Assembly (NCBI GenBank): GCA_015233365.1
Contig: JADFXU010000006.1
Coordinates: 33,040 to 97,039 of the forward strand
From: Nitrospirota bacterium
GTDB taxonomy: Bacteria > Nitrospirota > Thermodesulfovibrionia > Thermodesulfovibrionales > Dissulfurispiraceae
Length of the DNA: 64,000 nucleotides
Direction of reading: 5' to 3'
Made by a program: the position numbers and the translations under genes. The notes beneath the pieces are model-generated. The model was given only the letters and a program-made list of their open reading frames with translations. It made no database searches and was not told where the DNA came from. Position 1 is the first letter of the stretch; every line of letters starts with the position of its first letter. Of the stretch, positions 7,930 to 18,139 are shown piece after piece.

Positions 7930-8984
7930 TGCATGTCCCCGGCACGCCGCAGCGCAAGCCCTACGGCTACAGCGGCAATGGGACCGATCTTTCTGGTGTG
8001 GGTGGGGTTCAGCCTGTCGGGTATTTTTATTTTCCTGAAGGGATTGGCCACTTCCACCTGCATCCCGAGTCTTTCAGCCAGCATTTCAGGGAAACCTTTC
8101 ATAAGGGCCGCGCCGCCGCTCAGGAGAATCTCGCTCACATCTTCCTCAGAGATACTGCTCCTGAAATACTCAAAAGACCGGCTTATCTCCATGCAAATTT
8201 CGTCTGAAGCACTTGCAAGGGCGGCCTGTGCCTTATCAGCCGGCACGCCGGCAACGGATTGCCCCAGCTTGAGCTTTTCAGCATCCTCATTGGAAACATC
8301 GAGGACCCTCTCCAGCATCTCGGAATGATGGTTACTGCCTATGGCACTGTCTCTAGTAAATACAGGCCGGCCCTCCTTCAATATGTGCATATTCGTCTTG
8401 CTCGCCCCGACATTGACGAGTGCCAAATTCTTCTTTCCCGCGCCATCGTAGTTCAGTTCATACATATTGCTCAAGGCAAATGCGTCTACATCCACAATAA
8501 CGGGCCTGAGGCCGGCGCTCTCAACCGCCTCTTCATAATCGGCAACCACGGTCTTTTTTGCAGCAATGAGAAGCACATCCATCTGGCCTTCCTCATCCGG
8601 TCCGGGGCCGAGGATCGCAAAATCGATATTCACATCATGGATGTCGAAAGGAATATACTGCTCCGCTTCATATTTTATAGAAAGGCCCAGTTCATCACGT
8701 GTCATTAACGGCATCACTATTTTCTTTACGATGACCGCCGACTGTCCGGATAAACCGACAACCGCTTCTCCGCGTATGCCGCCTGCGGTCTTCAAAACGT
8801 CCCTGACAGCGACTGCCAGACTCTTTTTATCTGTAATAGTCCCTTCGACAATAAGTCCATGGGCCAGCGGCTGCACCCCCATCGAAGAAAGCTCATATCC
8901 CTCTTTGGTCTCATTAAGTTGGACAGCCTTGATATAGCCTGAGCCGATATCAAGTCCTATAGGGTTTTTCTTTTTAAATAACAT
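7926..8984 (-). CDS. pilM: Type IV pilus assembly ATPase-like protein PilM
   Basis: 352 residues of actin/FtsA fold. The N-terminal GLDIGSGYIKAVQL is phosphate loop 1, NVGASKTNMHIL is the second nucleotide loop, and LSGGAALMKGFPEML is the adenosine motif. It is a cytoplasmic protein that binds the PilN N-terminus. It is the first gene of the pilMNOPQ operon; the promoter should lie in 8985-9100. No pilus motor (pilB/pilT) or pilin gene is in the window. Confidence 0.95.
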   Translation of the reverse strand: MLFKKKNPIGLDIGSGYIKAVQLNETKEGYELSSMGVQPLAHGLIVEGTITDKKSLAVAVRDVLKTAGGIRGEAVVGLSGQSAVIVKKIVMPLMTRDELGLSIKYEAEQYIPFDIHDVNIDFAILGPGPDEEGQMDVLLIAAKKTVVADYEEAVESAGLRPVIVDVDAFALSNMYELNYDGAGKKNLALVNVGASKTNMHILKEGRPVFTRDSAIGSNHHSEMLERVLDVSNEDAEKLKLGQSVAGVPADKAQAALASASDEICMEISRSFEYFRSSISEEDVSEILLSGGAALMKGFPEMLAERLGMQVEVANPFRKIKIPDRLNPTHTRKIGPIAAVAVGLALRRAGDMQ

Positions 8985-9485
8985 CCATCACCCTTAGAGT
9001 TTATTTTTACCTGTTATGCGGGTGCACAGTAACTCCTTGTACTGTATGCGCAATCCGGCTTACTTATTGCAAGCAAGTGTCATGCCCGAGTTGCGGTACA
9101 CCCGAAAAGCCCTTCAGAAATATACCATTTCTGCGCTTTACCGTCAACACGACTGCATACTACAGGATATTGCCGGTCAGATGCTACGTCTTGACGGTTC
9201 TAACGGCTCTTCACGCTACAGGCGCAAAATTCCACCTCTCACCGCGGCCCTTCGGACTTCAGACATTACGGTTATAGGCGAAATGAACTTGCCCGGCGGG
9301 GTCCCCAAAAAGTCCCGGACTTTTTGGGGTGGCAGTCGGTTGACGAGACTCCGCGATTCGCTTCAGAAACTCATCCAGTGTCTGAATTGCAATGGTTATT
9401 CATTCTTCTTATAACATTTGATTTTTTGTTGTGGTAAAATTGTGGGAGTACAAATTACGCAGGCTCATAAGCTGAGAGGTATTTG
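8985..9485. other. 500-bp divergent intergenic region, pilM / glycogen synthase
   Basis: No convincing gene was found on either strand. It must carry the promoters of the pil operon and of the glycogen synthase gene. It contains one near-perfect palindrome (9303-9329). On the minus strand, about 45 codons (roughly 9275-9408) are open with no usual start codon and run through the palindrome, suggesting a decayed gene. Plus-strand open frames at 9016 and 9077 look like chance. Confidence 0.5.
9303..9329. repeat. 13-bp perfect palindrome, terminator-like
   Basis: CCCCAAAAAGTCC is followed after one base by its exact reverse complement. The stem could form on either strand, but neither side has a long U-run beyond the stem. 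It lies between divergent genes, where a terminator is not expected, so it is more likely a dispersed repeat or a protein-binding palindrome. Confidence 0.6.
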
Positions 9486-10958
9486 ATGTACATCGTCATG
9501 ATCACGCCGGAATGCGCACCCGCTGCAAAAGTAGGGGGACTTGCAGACGTCGTTTACGGTCTCTGCCACGAACTCGAAATAAGGGGAAACACTGTCGAGA
9601 TCATCCTGCCTAAATACGACTGCATGCGGTATGACCATATATACGGATTGCACATTGTCTATAACGATCTATGGGTGCCCTTTTATGAACACTGGGTCCA
9701 CTGCTCTGTTTTTTTCGGTTTCGTCCACGGAAGAAGCTGTTTCTTTATCGAACCACATTCGGAAAAGAACTTTTTCCACAGGGGAATTCTTTACGGACAT
9801 GGCGATGATCCCGAGCGGTTTGCTTTTTTCTGCAGGGCATCCCTGGAGTTCATGCTCAAGGCGAACAAGCACCCCGACATCATTCACTGCCACGACTGGC
9901 AAACAGGCCTCGTTCCGGTCCTTCTGTTTGATATGTACAGGAATTATGGCATGACCCATCCCCGCGTCTGTTATACCCTGCACAACCTCGGGCATCAGGG
10001 AGTGACCGGGGAGTCCATATTGCGCGCCGTAGGACTCAACAGGCCGGATTATTATCTTCATCCCGACCGTCTTCGGGACGACTTCAATCCTTCCGCCGTG
10101 AACCTCATGAAGGCCGGCATTGTCTATTCGAACTTCGTGACCACTGTGTCTCCAAGCTACGCCGGGGAAATCCAGCATTCCCACTTGTCTTACGGTCTCG
10201 GCCATACTCTTTTCATTCACGGTCAGAAGTTCGGCGGCGTGCTTAACGGCATAGATTATGACGTATGGAACCCGGAAATCGACCCGCATATCCCGTACCG
10301 TTATGGCATTGATACTATCGGGGACAAATACGGTGACAAAGAGGCCCTCCGCCACAGGCTTCTCCTTCAGCAAGTCTATAAGCCCATCGTGTCATACATA
10401 GGCAGGCTGGACCATCAAAAAGGGGTGGGATTGATAAGGGACGCGATTTTCTATTGCCTCTCTCACGGCTGTCAGTTCGTCCTTCTCGGTTCGAGCACCA
10501 ACCAGGGGATAAACAATGATTTTCTCAATCTCAAGCACCACCTGAATAACGACCCCGACTGCCATCTCGAAATCGGATTCGACGAGGAACTCTCACACCT
10601 TATTTATGCGGGTTCCGACATGATGATTGTCCCCAGTCTCTTTGAACCGTGCGGCCTGACGCAGATGATCGCGATGAAATACGGGACAGTCCCCGTAGTC
10701 CGTGCGACCGGCGGACTGCTCGACACGGTCTTCGATGCCAATTACAGCCATAGGCCCTATCACGAGCGGAACGGGTATGTATTCAATGACTTCAATTACA
10801 AGGGAATCGAGTCGGCGCTGCAACGCGCTATCGGCATGTGGTATTCCTATCCGCAGCACTTCAGGGAACTGATGGTAAACGGTATGCGCTACGATTTTTC
10901 CTGGAACCACCCCGGACAACACTACCAGAACATTTACGAATACATCAGAGACAAGTAA
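9486..10958 (+). CDS. glgA: Glycogen/starch synthase (GT5 family)
   Basis: 490 residues from ATG 9486, with GAGAGG upstream. The N-terminal KVGGLADVV motif binds ADP-glucose in GT5 enzymes. A C-terminal GT-B half carries PSLFEPCGLTQMIAMKYGT with the conserved Glu and GGLLDTV. It transfers glucose from a nucleotide sugar to alpha-1,4-glucan in the cytoplasm. It is a single gene with no glgB, glgC or glgP nearby. The C-terminal E-x7-E-type signature supports catalytic activity; nucleotide preference (ADP or UDP) cannot be read from the sequence. Confidence 0.92.
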   Translation: MYIVMITPECAPAAKVGGLADVVYGLCHELEIRGNTVEIILPKYDCMRYDHIYGLHIVYNDLWVPFYEHWVHCSVFFGFVHGRSCFFIEPHSEKNFFHRGILYGHGDDPERFAFFCRASLEFMLKANKHPDIIHCHDWQTGLVPVLLFDMYRNYGMTHPRVCYTLHNLGHQGVTGESILRAVGLNRPDYYLHPDRLRDDFNPSAVNLMKAGIVYSNFVTTVSPSYAGEIQHSHLSYGLGHTLFIHGQKFGGVLNGIDYDVWNPEIDPHIPYRYGIDTIGDKYGDKEALRHRLLLQQVYKPIVSYIGRLDHQKGVGLIRDAIFYCLSHGCQFVLLGSSTNQGINNDFLNLKHHLNNDPDCHLEIGFDEELSHLIYAGSDMMIVPSLFEPCGLTQMIAMKYGTVPVVRATGGLLDTVFDANYSHRPYHERNGYVFNDFNYKGIESALQRAIGMWYSYPQHFRELMVNGMRYDFSWNHPGQHYQNIYEYIRDK

Positions 10959-11064
10959 ACCACTCTCGACTTAGGCCTATACACGATTCGAGACATCAAT
11001 GAGATTCATGAGTACAAGATAGTCAAGGCTGTCAATTTTCATGGGAATGCTGTATACGGACTTC

Positions 11065-12837
11065 TTACGAAACCGTTTTGATGAACAGTTCCTTCAACTG
11101 CTTTGGTTCGACTGTTGAAGGAGCGCCGCTCATAGGGCATACCGCTTTCTGCGTTTTCGGAAACGCTATCACATCGCGTATCGAATGGGCACCGACCATC
11201 AGCATCACCAGCCTGTCGAGGCCGAGCGCTATGCCCCCGTGGGGAGGCGCGCCGTAGTCAAGGGCATCGAGGAGGAAGCCGAATTTAATTTGAGCATCTT
11301 CATCCGCGATCCCCAAAAGTTCGAAAATTCTTTTTTGCACGTCCCGCCTGTGTATACGTATGCTGCCGCCGCCGATTTCATAACCGTTCAGCACAATGTC
11401 ATACGCTTTTGCCCTGAGCGAGGCGAGCAGTTCCCTGTCATCGCCGATTGCGGGCGAGAGCCTGGAGATGTCTTCGTCCACCGGCGAGGTGAATGGGTGG
11501 TGAATAGCTACAAAACGTTTCTCGTCTTCGTCCCACTCCAGCAGGGGGAAGTCAACAATCCATACAAAGTTGAATTCTTCCCTTATAAGCTTAAGCCGTT
11601 TCCCCAATTCGAGCCTCATGCGGCTGAGCACATCATGGACAACCTTCTCTTTGTCCGCGACAAAAAGCATTAAATCACCTTCGGCTGCATCGAGCCTCAG
11701 GGCCATCCCGCGCAGCACCTCTTCAGGGAAGAATTTTGCGATGGGAGAATCAAAGCCGTTCCTGACCTTTATCCACGCAAGCCCTTTCGCACCGAAAGAC
11801 TGCGCCTCTTCCGTAAGCATGTCGATTTCTTTCCGGGAAAGACCGGCCATTCCCCTGCCGTTGATTGCTTTGACCCGGCCTCCTGAGGCCAGGGCGTCAA
11901 GGAAGACTTTGAATGATCCTTTCGAGGCAAGATCAGCCATGTCCTTCAGTTCCATACCAAACCGCATATCGGGCTTATCGTTCCCAAAGCGCTCCATCGA
12001 TTCGGTGAAGCTCAGGCGCGGGAAAGGGACCTGAATATCTTTGTTCAGCACTCCCAGAAAGAGTCTCTTCAGGAGCGCCTCGACAAGAGTCAGGATGTCC
12101 TCTCTCCCGACAAAGGACATCTCTATATCGACCTGTGTGAATTCCGGTTGCCGGTCCGCCCTCAGGTCCTCGTCCCTGAAACACTTGACGATCTGAAAAT
12201 ATTTTTCGAGTCCAGACACCATAAGGATCTGCTTGAAAAGTTGCGGCGACTGGGGCAATGCATAAAAATGCCCCTGGTTGAGCCTGCTCGGAACAAGATA
12301 GTCCCGAGCACCTTCAGGCGTGGATTTTGTAAGCATCGGGGTTTCTATCTCCAGGAATCCCTGCTCATCCAGACAGTCCCTGACAACCTTTGTGACTTTG
12401 TGTCTTACGATAAGGTTATGCTGCAGTTCAGGCCTCCTCAGATCGAGATACCTGTATTTCAGCCGCAATGACTCCGCTGCTTCAGCGGCTTCCTCCATCG
12501 GAAACGGCAGCGTTTCAGCTTCATTAAACACGGTAAGGGTATCAGCATACAATTCGACCATGCCCGTCCGCAGACCGGGGTTTTCCGTGCCTGCGGGTCT
12601 CTTTCGCACCTCGCCTTCCACTGATATGACAAATTCCGCCCTGAGATCATGGGCCCGTGCGTGCACCTCACCGGAAACATCGGGACTGAACGCGACCTGC
12701 ACAATACCGCTCCTGTCGCGCAAATCCACAAATATCAAACCACCGTGGTCCCTTCTCCTGAAGACCCATCCGGCCAGCGTGCAGCGTGAGCCTATATCCG
12801 ATGCACCAAGTTCTGTGCACCATTTATTTCTTAGCAT
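11065..12837 (-). CDS. aspS: Aspartyl-tRNA synthetase
   Basis: 590 residues, the bacterial length. It has an N-terminal OB anticodon-binding domain ([19 protein letters not shown]), class II motif 2 ([18 protein letters not shown]), a GAD insertion domain at about 290-420, and class II motif 3 ([14 protein letters not shown]). It charges tRNA(Asp) or, if non-discriminating, also tRNA(Asn). The gene overlaps the 3' end of the upstream pseudouridine synthase by 14 bases and closes the long housekeeping run. Confidence 0.97.
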   Translation of the reverse strand: MLRNKWCTELGASDIGSRCTLAGWVFRRRDHGGLIFVDLRDRSGIVQVAFSPDVSGEVHARAHDLRAEFVISVEGEVRKRPAGTENPGLRTGMVELYADTLTVFNEAETLPFPMEEAAEAAESLRLKYRYLDLRRPELQHNLIVRHKVTKVVRDCLDEQGFLEIETPMLTKSTPEGARDYLVPSRLNQGHFYALPQSPQLFKQILMVSGLEKYFQIVKCFRDEDLRADRQPEFTQVDIEMSFVGREDILTLVEALLKRLFLGVLNKDIQVPFPRLSFTESMERFGNDKPDMRFGMELKDMADLASKGSFKVFLDALASGGRVKAINGRGMAGLSRKEIDMLTEEAQSFGAKGLAWIKVRNGFDSPIAKFFPEEVLRGMALRLDAAEGDLMLFVADKEKVVHDVLSRMRLELGKRLKLIREEFNFVWIVDFPLLEWDEDEKRFVAIHHPFTSPVDEDISRLSPAIGDDRELLASLRAKAYDIVLNGYEIGGGSIRIHRRDVQKRIFELLGIADEDAQIKFGFLLDALDYGAPPHGGIALGLDRLVMLMVGAHSIRDVIAFPKTQKAVCPMSGAPSTVEPKQLKELFIKTVS

Positions 12838-13612
12838 CCTTAAAGTCCCTCCGAGGTATTTTTATGTTTTTCAGCCCTTCGCTCCCGCTTCCCGCAGCTT
12901 TCAGCAGGTTTTCAACTTCTTCACGCGTCAGGGGTCTGTGGCCTCCGGGTTTAAGGTCACCCAGTTTCAGGCCGTTTACCGCCACGCGTTTAAGTTTGAG
13001 GACAGGATGTCCGACCTTCTCCATCATCCTGCGCACCTGCCGCTTTTTACCCTCATGGATGATCACTTCAAGCCACTGATTATTTTCCGTGGCCTTCCCC
13101 ACCCTGGTTCTTTTCACCCTGGCAGGGGCCGTCATGCCGTCTTCAAGGCGCACGCCGCGCCGGAGCTTTTCTATACTCGAATCTGCAATTATCCCTTCGA
13201 CCTTCACCAGATAAGTCTTGGGGACTTCATGTGACGGGTGCAGGAGCGACTGGGCAAAATCGCCGTCATTAGTTATGAGAAGCATCCCTTCGGAATCATA
13301 ATCAAGTCTTCCCACGGGGAATACCCGGTATTTTACACGCTGCAGGAAATCCTTGACCGTAGGCCTGCCTTCCGGATCGGAAAGAGACGTCACAACACCT
13401 CTGGGTTTATTAAAGATCAGATAAATCTTCGGCTCCGGCCTGATAAGAAGTTTTCCATCGACTTTGATATGGTCCCTGGCAAGATCTGCCTTCATGCCGA
13501 TTTCCGCTGTCCTGCCGTTGACTTTGACTCTGCCTTCAGCGACAAGTTCTTCGGCCTTTCGCCGTGAGGCAATACCCATTTGCGCCAGTATCTTTTGAAT
13601 TCTCTGTTCCAT
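12824..13612 (-). CDS. RsuA/RluB/RluE-family 23S/16S rRNA pseudouridine synthase
   Basis: 262 residues. An N-terminal S4 RNA-binding domain ([19 protein letters not shown]) is followed by the catalytic domain with [17 protein letters not shown], whose Asp is the catalytic residue of the family. The tail has an [10 protein letters not shown] motif. RluB (23S U2605) is the likeliest subgroup by length and sequence, but RluE/RluF cannot be excluded. It is part of the run rseC to aspS. Confidence 0.92.
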   Translation of the reverse strand: MEQRIQKILAQMGIASRRKAEELVAEGRVKVNGRTAEIGMKADLARDHIKVDGKLLIRPEPKIYLIFNKPRGVVTSLSDPEGRPTVKDFLQRVKYRVFPVGRLDYDSEGMLLITNDGDFAQSLLHPSHEVPKTYLVKVEGIIADSSIEKLRRGVRLEDGMTAPARVKRTRVGKATENNQWLEVIIHEGKKRQVRRMMEKVGHPVLKLKRVAVNGLKLGDLKPGGHRPLTREEVENLLKAAGSGSEGLKNIKIPRRDFKDAKK

Positions 13613-13653
13613 AAAAGGGATTAGACAGGCAGAGGTGCCTTTGCCTTTCTTTA

Positions 13654-14598
13654 CTATTTAACTTCTACGTATGCCTTTTCGCGCAAACTTCTTGACCAGC
13701 TTTTGAGGTCAACATCGAATTTATCATTGAGCAGTTTCTGCCGTATCGCCTCCCGGAATTCCTGCTGCGACTTGAATACCCTGGCTTCATTGACCCTGAT
13801 TATATAAATTCCATCGCCTCTCGATATGGGTTCGCTTACTCCGCCGGTCTTAATGGAGGAACAGACATCCGCAAATTCCTTTGACATGTCACATTTACGC
13901 ACGAAACCAAGCTCTCCGCCATTCTTCGCATTTTGGTCATCGGAATACTGCGCGGCAAGCCCGGCAAAGCTGTCACCGGCTTTGAGTTTCTTGTAGATCT
14001 CCTGCGCCTTCTCCTCCAGCTGTTTGTCATCGCCCTTCTTCTTCAGAAAAATCTGGCTGATTTCAAATCCTTCAGTGTCCTTTGCCGCATCTTTATGCCC
14101 GGCAAGGTAAGCATCAACATCGCGTTCAGTCACAAGAATTTTTTCCCTGACTTCATGCTCAATCACCCGGTTCAGGAGTATCTGCTCCGCAAGTTTCTTC
14201 TTGTATGTTGCAAGGGTAAAACCGTCTTTCTTGATCGATTCACTCATCATCTCGTCGGTCATCGAATATTTGTTTTTTATGTTTTTGATAGCGGTTTCGA
14301 CATCGTTGTCACTGACGGTTATCCCGTCCTTTTCAGCCTCCTGCAATTTAAGCTTCATATCGATAAGGCTGTCCAGGAAACTCAATTCATTATCCTTGAA
14401 AAACCTGATTCTATCCGGCTCCTTCATTGCCTTTATGGCATCACTGGCGTTAAACTCCATCTCCCTGTATACATCGCTCCATGTGATGACCTCTTTGTTT
14501 ACAATAGCAATTACCCTGTCAAGTAATATTGCACTTTGAGCAGAGGATATAAAAACAGCAATTATGAGCCCTAAGGCCACTAAACCCTTTTTAACCAT
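13654..14598 (-). CDS. SurA-like periplasmic peptidyl-prolyl isomerase
   Basis: 314 residues from ATG 14598, which has GGAGG nine bases upstream; a longer open frame to 14691 lacks a ribosome site. There is a signal peptide to about residue 22, a SurA N-terminal chaperone domain (RVIAIVNKEVITWSDVYREM), then one parvulin domain at about 170-270 (EISQIFLKKK; NGGELGFVRK) and a short C-terminal helix. It would assist outer-membrane protein folding. Only one parvulin domain is visible where E. coli SurA has two. Confidence 0.87.
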   Translation of the reverse strand: MVKKGLVALGLIIAVFISSAQSAILLDRVIAIVNKEVITWSDVYREMEFNASDAIKAMKEPDRIRFFKDNELSFLDSLIDMKLKLQEAEKDGITVSDNDVETAIKNIKNKYSMTDEMMSESIKKDGFTLATYKKKLAEQILLNRVIEHEVREKILVTERDVDAYLAGHKDAAKDTEGFEISQIFLKKKGDDKQLEEKAQEIYKKLKAGDSFAGLAAQYSDDQNAKNGGELGFVRKCDMSKEFADVCSSIKTGGVSEPISRGDGIYIIRVNEARVFKSQQEFREAIRQKLLNDKFDVDLKSWSRSLREKAYVEVK

Positions 14599-14659
14599 CG
14601 CCGCAACCTCCAGTACCGCAAAATACGGCACAATAAAGAAAAACGTTTGCCCTGTTATT

Positions 14660-15667
14660 CTAGCATATTCTCGGCAGTTGCTCGCCGGCAAGCATATCTA
14701 CAATACGCGTACCCCCGATGGGAGTTTTAAGAAGGACCATTCCGCTATCACGCTTTTCACCGGAGATTTCGCCTATTACAGCAGCCTGTGCGCCAAGGGG
14801 GTGTTCTTTCATTTTTGCAATAAGCTGTCCTGCCTGGTCGGGTGGAGCTATGGCAATCAGTACCCCTTCATTGGCAACGTAAAGAGGATCGAGGCCAAGC
14901 AGTTCACATGCCCCTCTGACCCCCTCCGGCACAGGCAGGGATTGTTCGTTTATAGTTACGCAGCGCCCTGATTCCAGTGCAATCTCCTTAAGTGTCGTTG
15001 CAACCCCCCCTCTGGTAGGGTCTCTCATCATGCGCAAACTGTCGGAAACACTGAACATCGCCTCGACAAGGCCGTTAAGTGCCGCGGTATCGCTTATCAC
15101 AGGCGGATCAAATTCCAGCCCGTTCCTTTGGGCCATAACCGCAACACCGTGACTTCCTATAAGTCCGCTGATAATAACTTTGTCTCCCACCATGATTTTG
15201 CGGGGGCCGAGTTCCCTGCCCTCGGGAACAACGCCGATGCCGGAGGTGTTGATGAACAGACCATCCCCCTTGCCTTTGTCAACAACCTTTGTATCGCCCG
15301 CGACAATATGGACACCCGCTTTTTGAGCTGCATCGGCCATCGACACAACAATACGTTTCAGGTCATCAACAGCGAATCCTTCCTCAATAATAAAACCTGC
15401 CGTTATATAGACGGGTTTTGAGCCGACCATCGAGAGATCATTTACAGTCCCGTTGACTGCAAGTTCGCCTATATTGCCGCCCGGGAAAAACAGCGGGGAC
15501 ACTACATAGGAATCTGTCGTGAAAGCGAATTTCTGACCGCAACCATGAAATTCGACTACAGCTGCATCACCCAGTTCGCCAAGGTGAAACTCAGCAGCAA
15601 AATAATCCCTGATCAGCTGATGCATCAGTTTCCCGCCGCTTCCGTGGCCAAGAAGTATGCGTTCCAT
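14660..15667 (-). CDS. hypE: Hydrogenase maturation protein HypE
   Basis: 335 residues, PurM/AIR-synthase fold. The N-terminus is LLGHGSGGKLMHQLI and the last residues are PRIC, with the invariant C-terminal cysteine that carries the thiocarbamate/cyano group for [NiFe]-hydrogenase. ATP-binding residues lie in DDLSMVGSKP. The partners HypA, B, C, D and F and a hydrogenase are absent from the window, so this is an orphan copy inside a translation/biosynthesis operon. RBS GGGGGG precedes the ATG. Confidence 0.93.
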   Translation of the reverse strand: MERILLGHGSGGKLMHQLIRDYFAAEFHLGELGDAAVVEFHGCGQKFAFTTDSYVVSPLFFPGGNIGELAVNGTVNDLSMVGSKPVYITAGFIIEEGFAVDDLKRIVVSMADAAQKAGVHIVAGDTKVVDKGKGDGLFINTSGIGVVPEGRELGPRKIMVGDKVIISGLIGSHGVAVMAQRNGLEFDPPVISDTAALNGLVEAMFSVSDSLRMMRDPTRGGVATTLKEIALESGRCVTINEQSLPVPEGVRGACELLGLDPLYVANEGVLIAIAPPDQAGQLIAKMKEHPLGAQAAVIGEISGEKRDSGMVLLKTPIGGTRIVDMLAGEQLPRIC

Positions 15668-15668
15668 T

Positions 15669-16766
15669 TTACCCCCCTTCCGCAGCCGGCAGCGGATTCA
15701 CTTCCACAGGCTCCAGCGGCGCACTCTCCCTAAGAGGTCCAACAGCGGTAACGTAATATTCGGTCCTCGACGTCAATGGATCGGCGTCTCTGAATGTGGG
15801 GGTTATGGCCTCGCCGATAGCCCTGAAACTGCTTTCACCGGCCTTTTTTCGATATACGCGATACGACTTGACCCATGTCTCCGGATTTTCATTCCAGATG
15901 AGTGCAAGACCATTTGGGGCATGCACATATTTTAAACCGGAAGGCCTTGACGGGACAAAAGTCTCCGGGTTCACTTCGAGCGCTTCAGAAGGAACCCCTT
16001 CATCCTTGAGCGGCCTGTCAAGGAATGATCTCACAACATAATATGTGGGCATCCTGGTTTCCACACCGTCATTAAAAGCAGGATCATTCAGTGCCGCTCT
16101 GTTTAAAGGCGATTCAGGGAAACTTTTCTTCTCATTGCTCTTGTAGATATTGTATTTGACTTTTATGGATATGGACTTTACACCGGTAAGCAGCCAAAAC
16201 TTCTTCCTGAGTTCAGCCCCGCTTTCCAGATTCAGCCTGTGCTCGGAGCGCGGCAGCGTAGAGTACATGGTCATTTCAGTTCGTTCAGGCACCCCATTCC
16301 ACCTGACCTTTACGGAATCGTTTGTCAGTTCATAGTACAATCCGGACGGAGGCGGCGGAAGCACTGCCGGGTCAACCCTAAGTACCTGCGACGGCTTGCT
16401 CAAAACGTTCCTGAGACTTAATACTGTTATCCTGTAGAAATATGTTCCGCCTATAACGAAATCGGTGTCCACGTAATGCCTTGTCGTGTCCGGAAGAAAA
16501 GCGATTCTCCGGAAGGTGACAGCGGAGCCTTCGGCTTTCTCCAGATAAAAAGCTTTCACAAAGTCTGATGTATCCGAATAAGACCATGAAAGCAGTATCG
16601 AATTTTCACGGTGCACTGCCGTAATATTTCCTACCGGAGCAGGCTTGGCAAAAGTCTTCAGGGAGGGCGGTTTCTTTTGCCCGCACGATACAAGCATTAC
16701 GCTGATGATAACCGCAGAGACCAAAAAGAAGATTTTCATGACTTGAGCACGGGTTCCCAGGTTCAT
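15669..16766 (-). CDS. Fibronectin type III-like lipoprotein, unknown function
   Basis: 365 residues. A hydrophobic N-terminus ends in a lipobox (LVSC, cysteine at about residue 28), so it is predicted to be a lipoprotein. Two or three fibronectin III-like beta-sandwich repeats follow (SILLSWSYSD, then YRITVLS; VKVRWNG; LALIWNE). The start ATG 16766 overlaps the argH stop (ATGA) and has AGGAAG upstream; an internal ATG at 16739 would also leave the lipobox intact. It lies two bases before hypE. Such lipoproteins are common but poorly characterised; an outer-membrane scaffold role is only a guess. Confidence 0.75.
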   Translation of the reverse strand: MNLGTRAQVMKIFFLVSAVIISVMLVSCGQKKPPSLKTFAKPAPVGNITAVHRENSILLSWSYSDTSDFVKAFYLEKAEGSAVTFRRIAFLPDTTRHYVDTDFVIGGTYFYRITVLSLRNVLSKPSQVLRVDPAVLPPPPSGLYYELTNDSVKVRWNGVPERTEMTMYSTLPRSEHRLNLESGAELRKKFWLLTGVKSISIKVKYNIYKSNEKKSFPESPLNRAALNDPAFNDGVETRMPTYYVVRSFLDRPLKDEGVPSEALEVNPETFVPSRPSGLKYVHAPNGLALIWNENPETWVKSYRVYRKKAGESSFRAIGEAITPTFRDADPLTSRTEYYVTAVGPLRESAPLEPVEVNPLPAAEGG

Positions 16767-18136
16767 TTGAGCCGCTTCCTGAATCTGCCGATCTGCGCCC
16801 TGACTGACTGGGGCGATGTGCCTCCATATGATTTCTTGGCATTAACGGAAGCCGCCGCGTCAATAACGTCGAACACATCTTTTTCTATACGCGGAGAAAA
16901 AGATTTATACGCGCTGATATCCAGGTCCTGCAAACGCTTGCCCTTATCTATGCAAAAGCGGACAATCTTTCCCGTGATTTCATGGGCCGTCCTGAAAGGC
17001 AAGCCCTTTTTCACAAGATATTCTGCGATGTCTGTGGCGGTAGAAAAGGCAGCATCACTGCTATTTTCCATACGTTCAATGCGGAAGCTCATGCTTTTCA
17101 ACATCGAGGGAAGAATCGAGAGTGTTGCCGTAACAGTATCAACCGTATCGAAGACCGCCTCCTTGTCCTCCTGCATGTCCCTGTTGTATGTCAGGGGAAG
17201 GCCTTTCATAATTACAAGAAGACTCATGAGATTGCCGTAAACCCTGCCGGTCTTGCTGCGCATCAGTTCAGCCACATCCGGGTTCTTTTTCTGAGGCATG
17301 AGGCTGGACCCGGTGGTAAATGCGTCGGACAGTTCGATAAACCCGAACTCCTCGGATGACCAAAGTATGATCTCCTCGGCAATACGGGAGACATGCATCA
17401 TAAGCACTGCGGCGCAGGAAAGAAACTCAAGTGCAAAGTCCCTGTCAGCAACAGAGTCCATGCTGTTTTCCGAGACTGCATCGAAACCCAGCAGTGAGGC
17501 AACATACTGCCTGTCCACAGGCATTGAGGTGCCGGCCAGCGCACAGGCCCCCAGCGGAAGGACATTGATCCGCCTGAGCGAGTCACCCAATCTGGCCCTG
17601 TCCCTGTCAAACATCTGGGCGTATGCCATAAGATGGTGCGAAAGCAGGACCGGCTGGGCCCTCTGCGTGTGCGTATACCCCGGAATGATCACGCCAAGCA
17701 TGGTTTCAGCCATATCGGTGAGCATGGTTTCAAGGTCTGTGAGCAGCACGAGTATTTCCCGGACCGATGCCCTGAGATAAAGCCTTAGATCGAGCGACAC
17801 CTGGTCGTTGCGAGACCGGGCCGTGTGCAGCATGCCACCGACATCGCCGACTTTCCTGATAAGCGCAGCTTCAATGTTCATGTGAATATCCTCGAGCTCC
17901 GCGCTGAACCTGAACCTGCCCTCTTCTATTTCCCTGTAAATTTCCCTGAGTCCCGCGACAATGCGGCTGCCGCAACGCTTCGGAATAATGCCCTGTTTGG
18001 ACAGCATCCTGGCGTGGGCGATACTGCCTTCGATATCATATTTCCAGAGCCTTTTGTCAAAGGATATCGACTCAGTATAGTCTTCTACACTCCTGGAAGT
18101 CTTTACCGTGAACCTTCCTGCCCAGGGTTTTTTCAT
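16763..18136 (-). CDS. argH: Argininosuccinate lyase
   Basis: 457 residues, fumarase/aspartase superfamily. The signature loop GSSLMPQKKNPD (about residue 275) contains the catalytic serine, and TRSRNDQV-like residues (HTARSRNDQVS) are at about 105. It splits argininosuccinate to arginine and fumarate, the last arginine step. argG is not in the window. Length is normal for the family. Confidence 0.96.
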   Translation of the reverse strand: MKKPWAGRFTVKTSRSVEDYTESISFDKRLWKYDIEGSIAHARMLSKQGIIPKRCGSRIVAGLREIYREIEEGRFRFSAELEDIHMNIEAALIRKVGDVGGMLHTARSRNDQVSLDLRLYLRASVREILVLLTDLETMLTDMAETMLGVIIPGYTHTQRAQPVLLSHHLMAYAQMFDRDRARLGDSLRRINVLPLGACALAGTSMPVDRQYVASLLGFDAVSENSMDSVADRDFALEFLSCAAVLMMHVSRIAEEIILWSSEEFGFIELSDAFTTGSSLMPQKKNPDVAELMRSKTGRVYGNLMSLLVIMKGLPLTYNRDMQEDKEAVFDTVDTVTATLSILPSMLKSMSFRIERMENSSDAAFSTATDIAEYLVKKGLPFRTAHEITGKIVRFCIDKGKRLQDLDISAYKSFSPRIEKDVFDVIDAAASVNAKKSYGGTSPQSVRAQIGRFRKRLK

Positions 18137-18139
18137 CGT

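Noticed and set aside
9016..9414. 132-residue plus-strand frame between pilM and glgA
   Set aside because: No Shine-Dalgarno site, no recognisable motif and no codon pattern; likely a chance frame.
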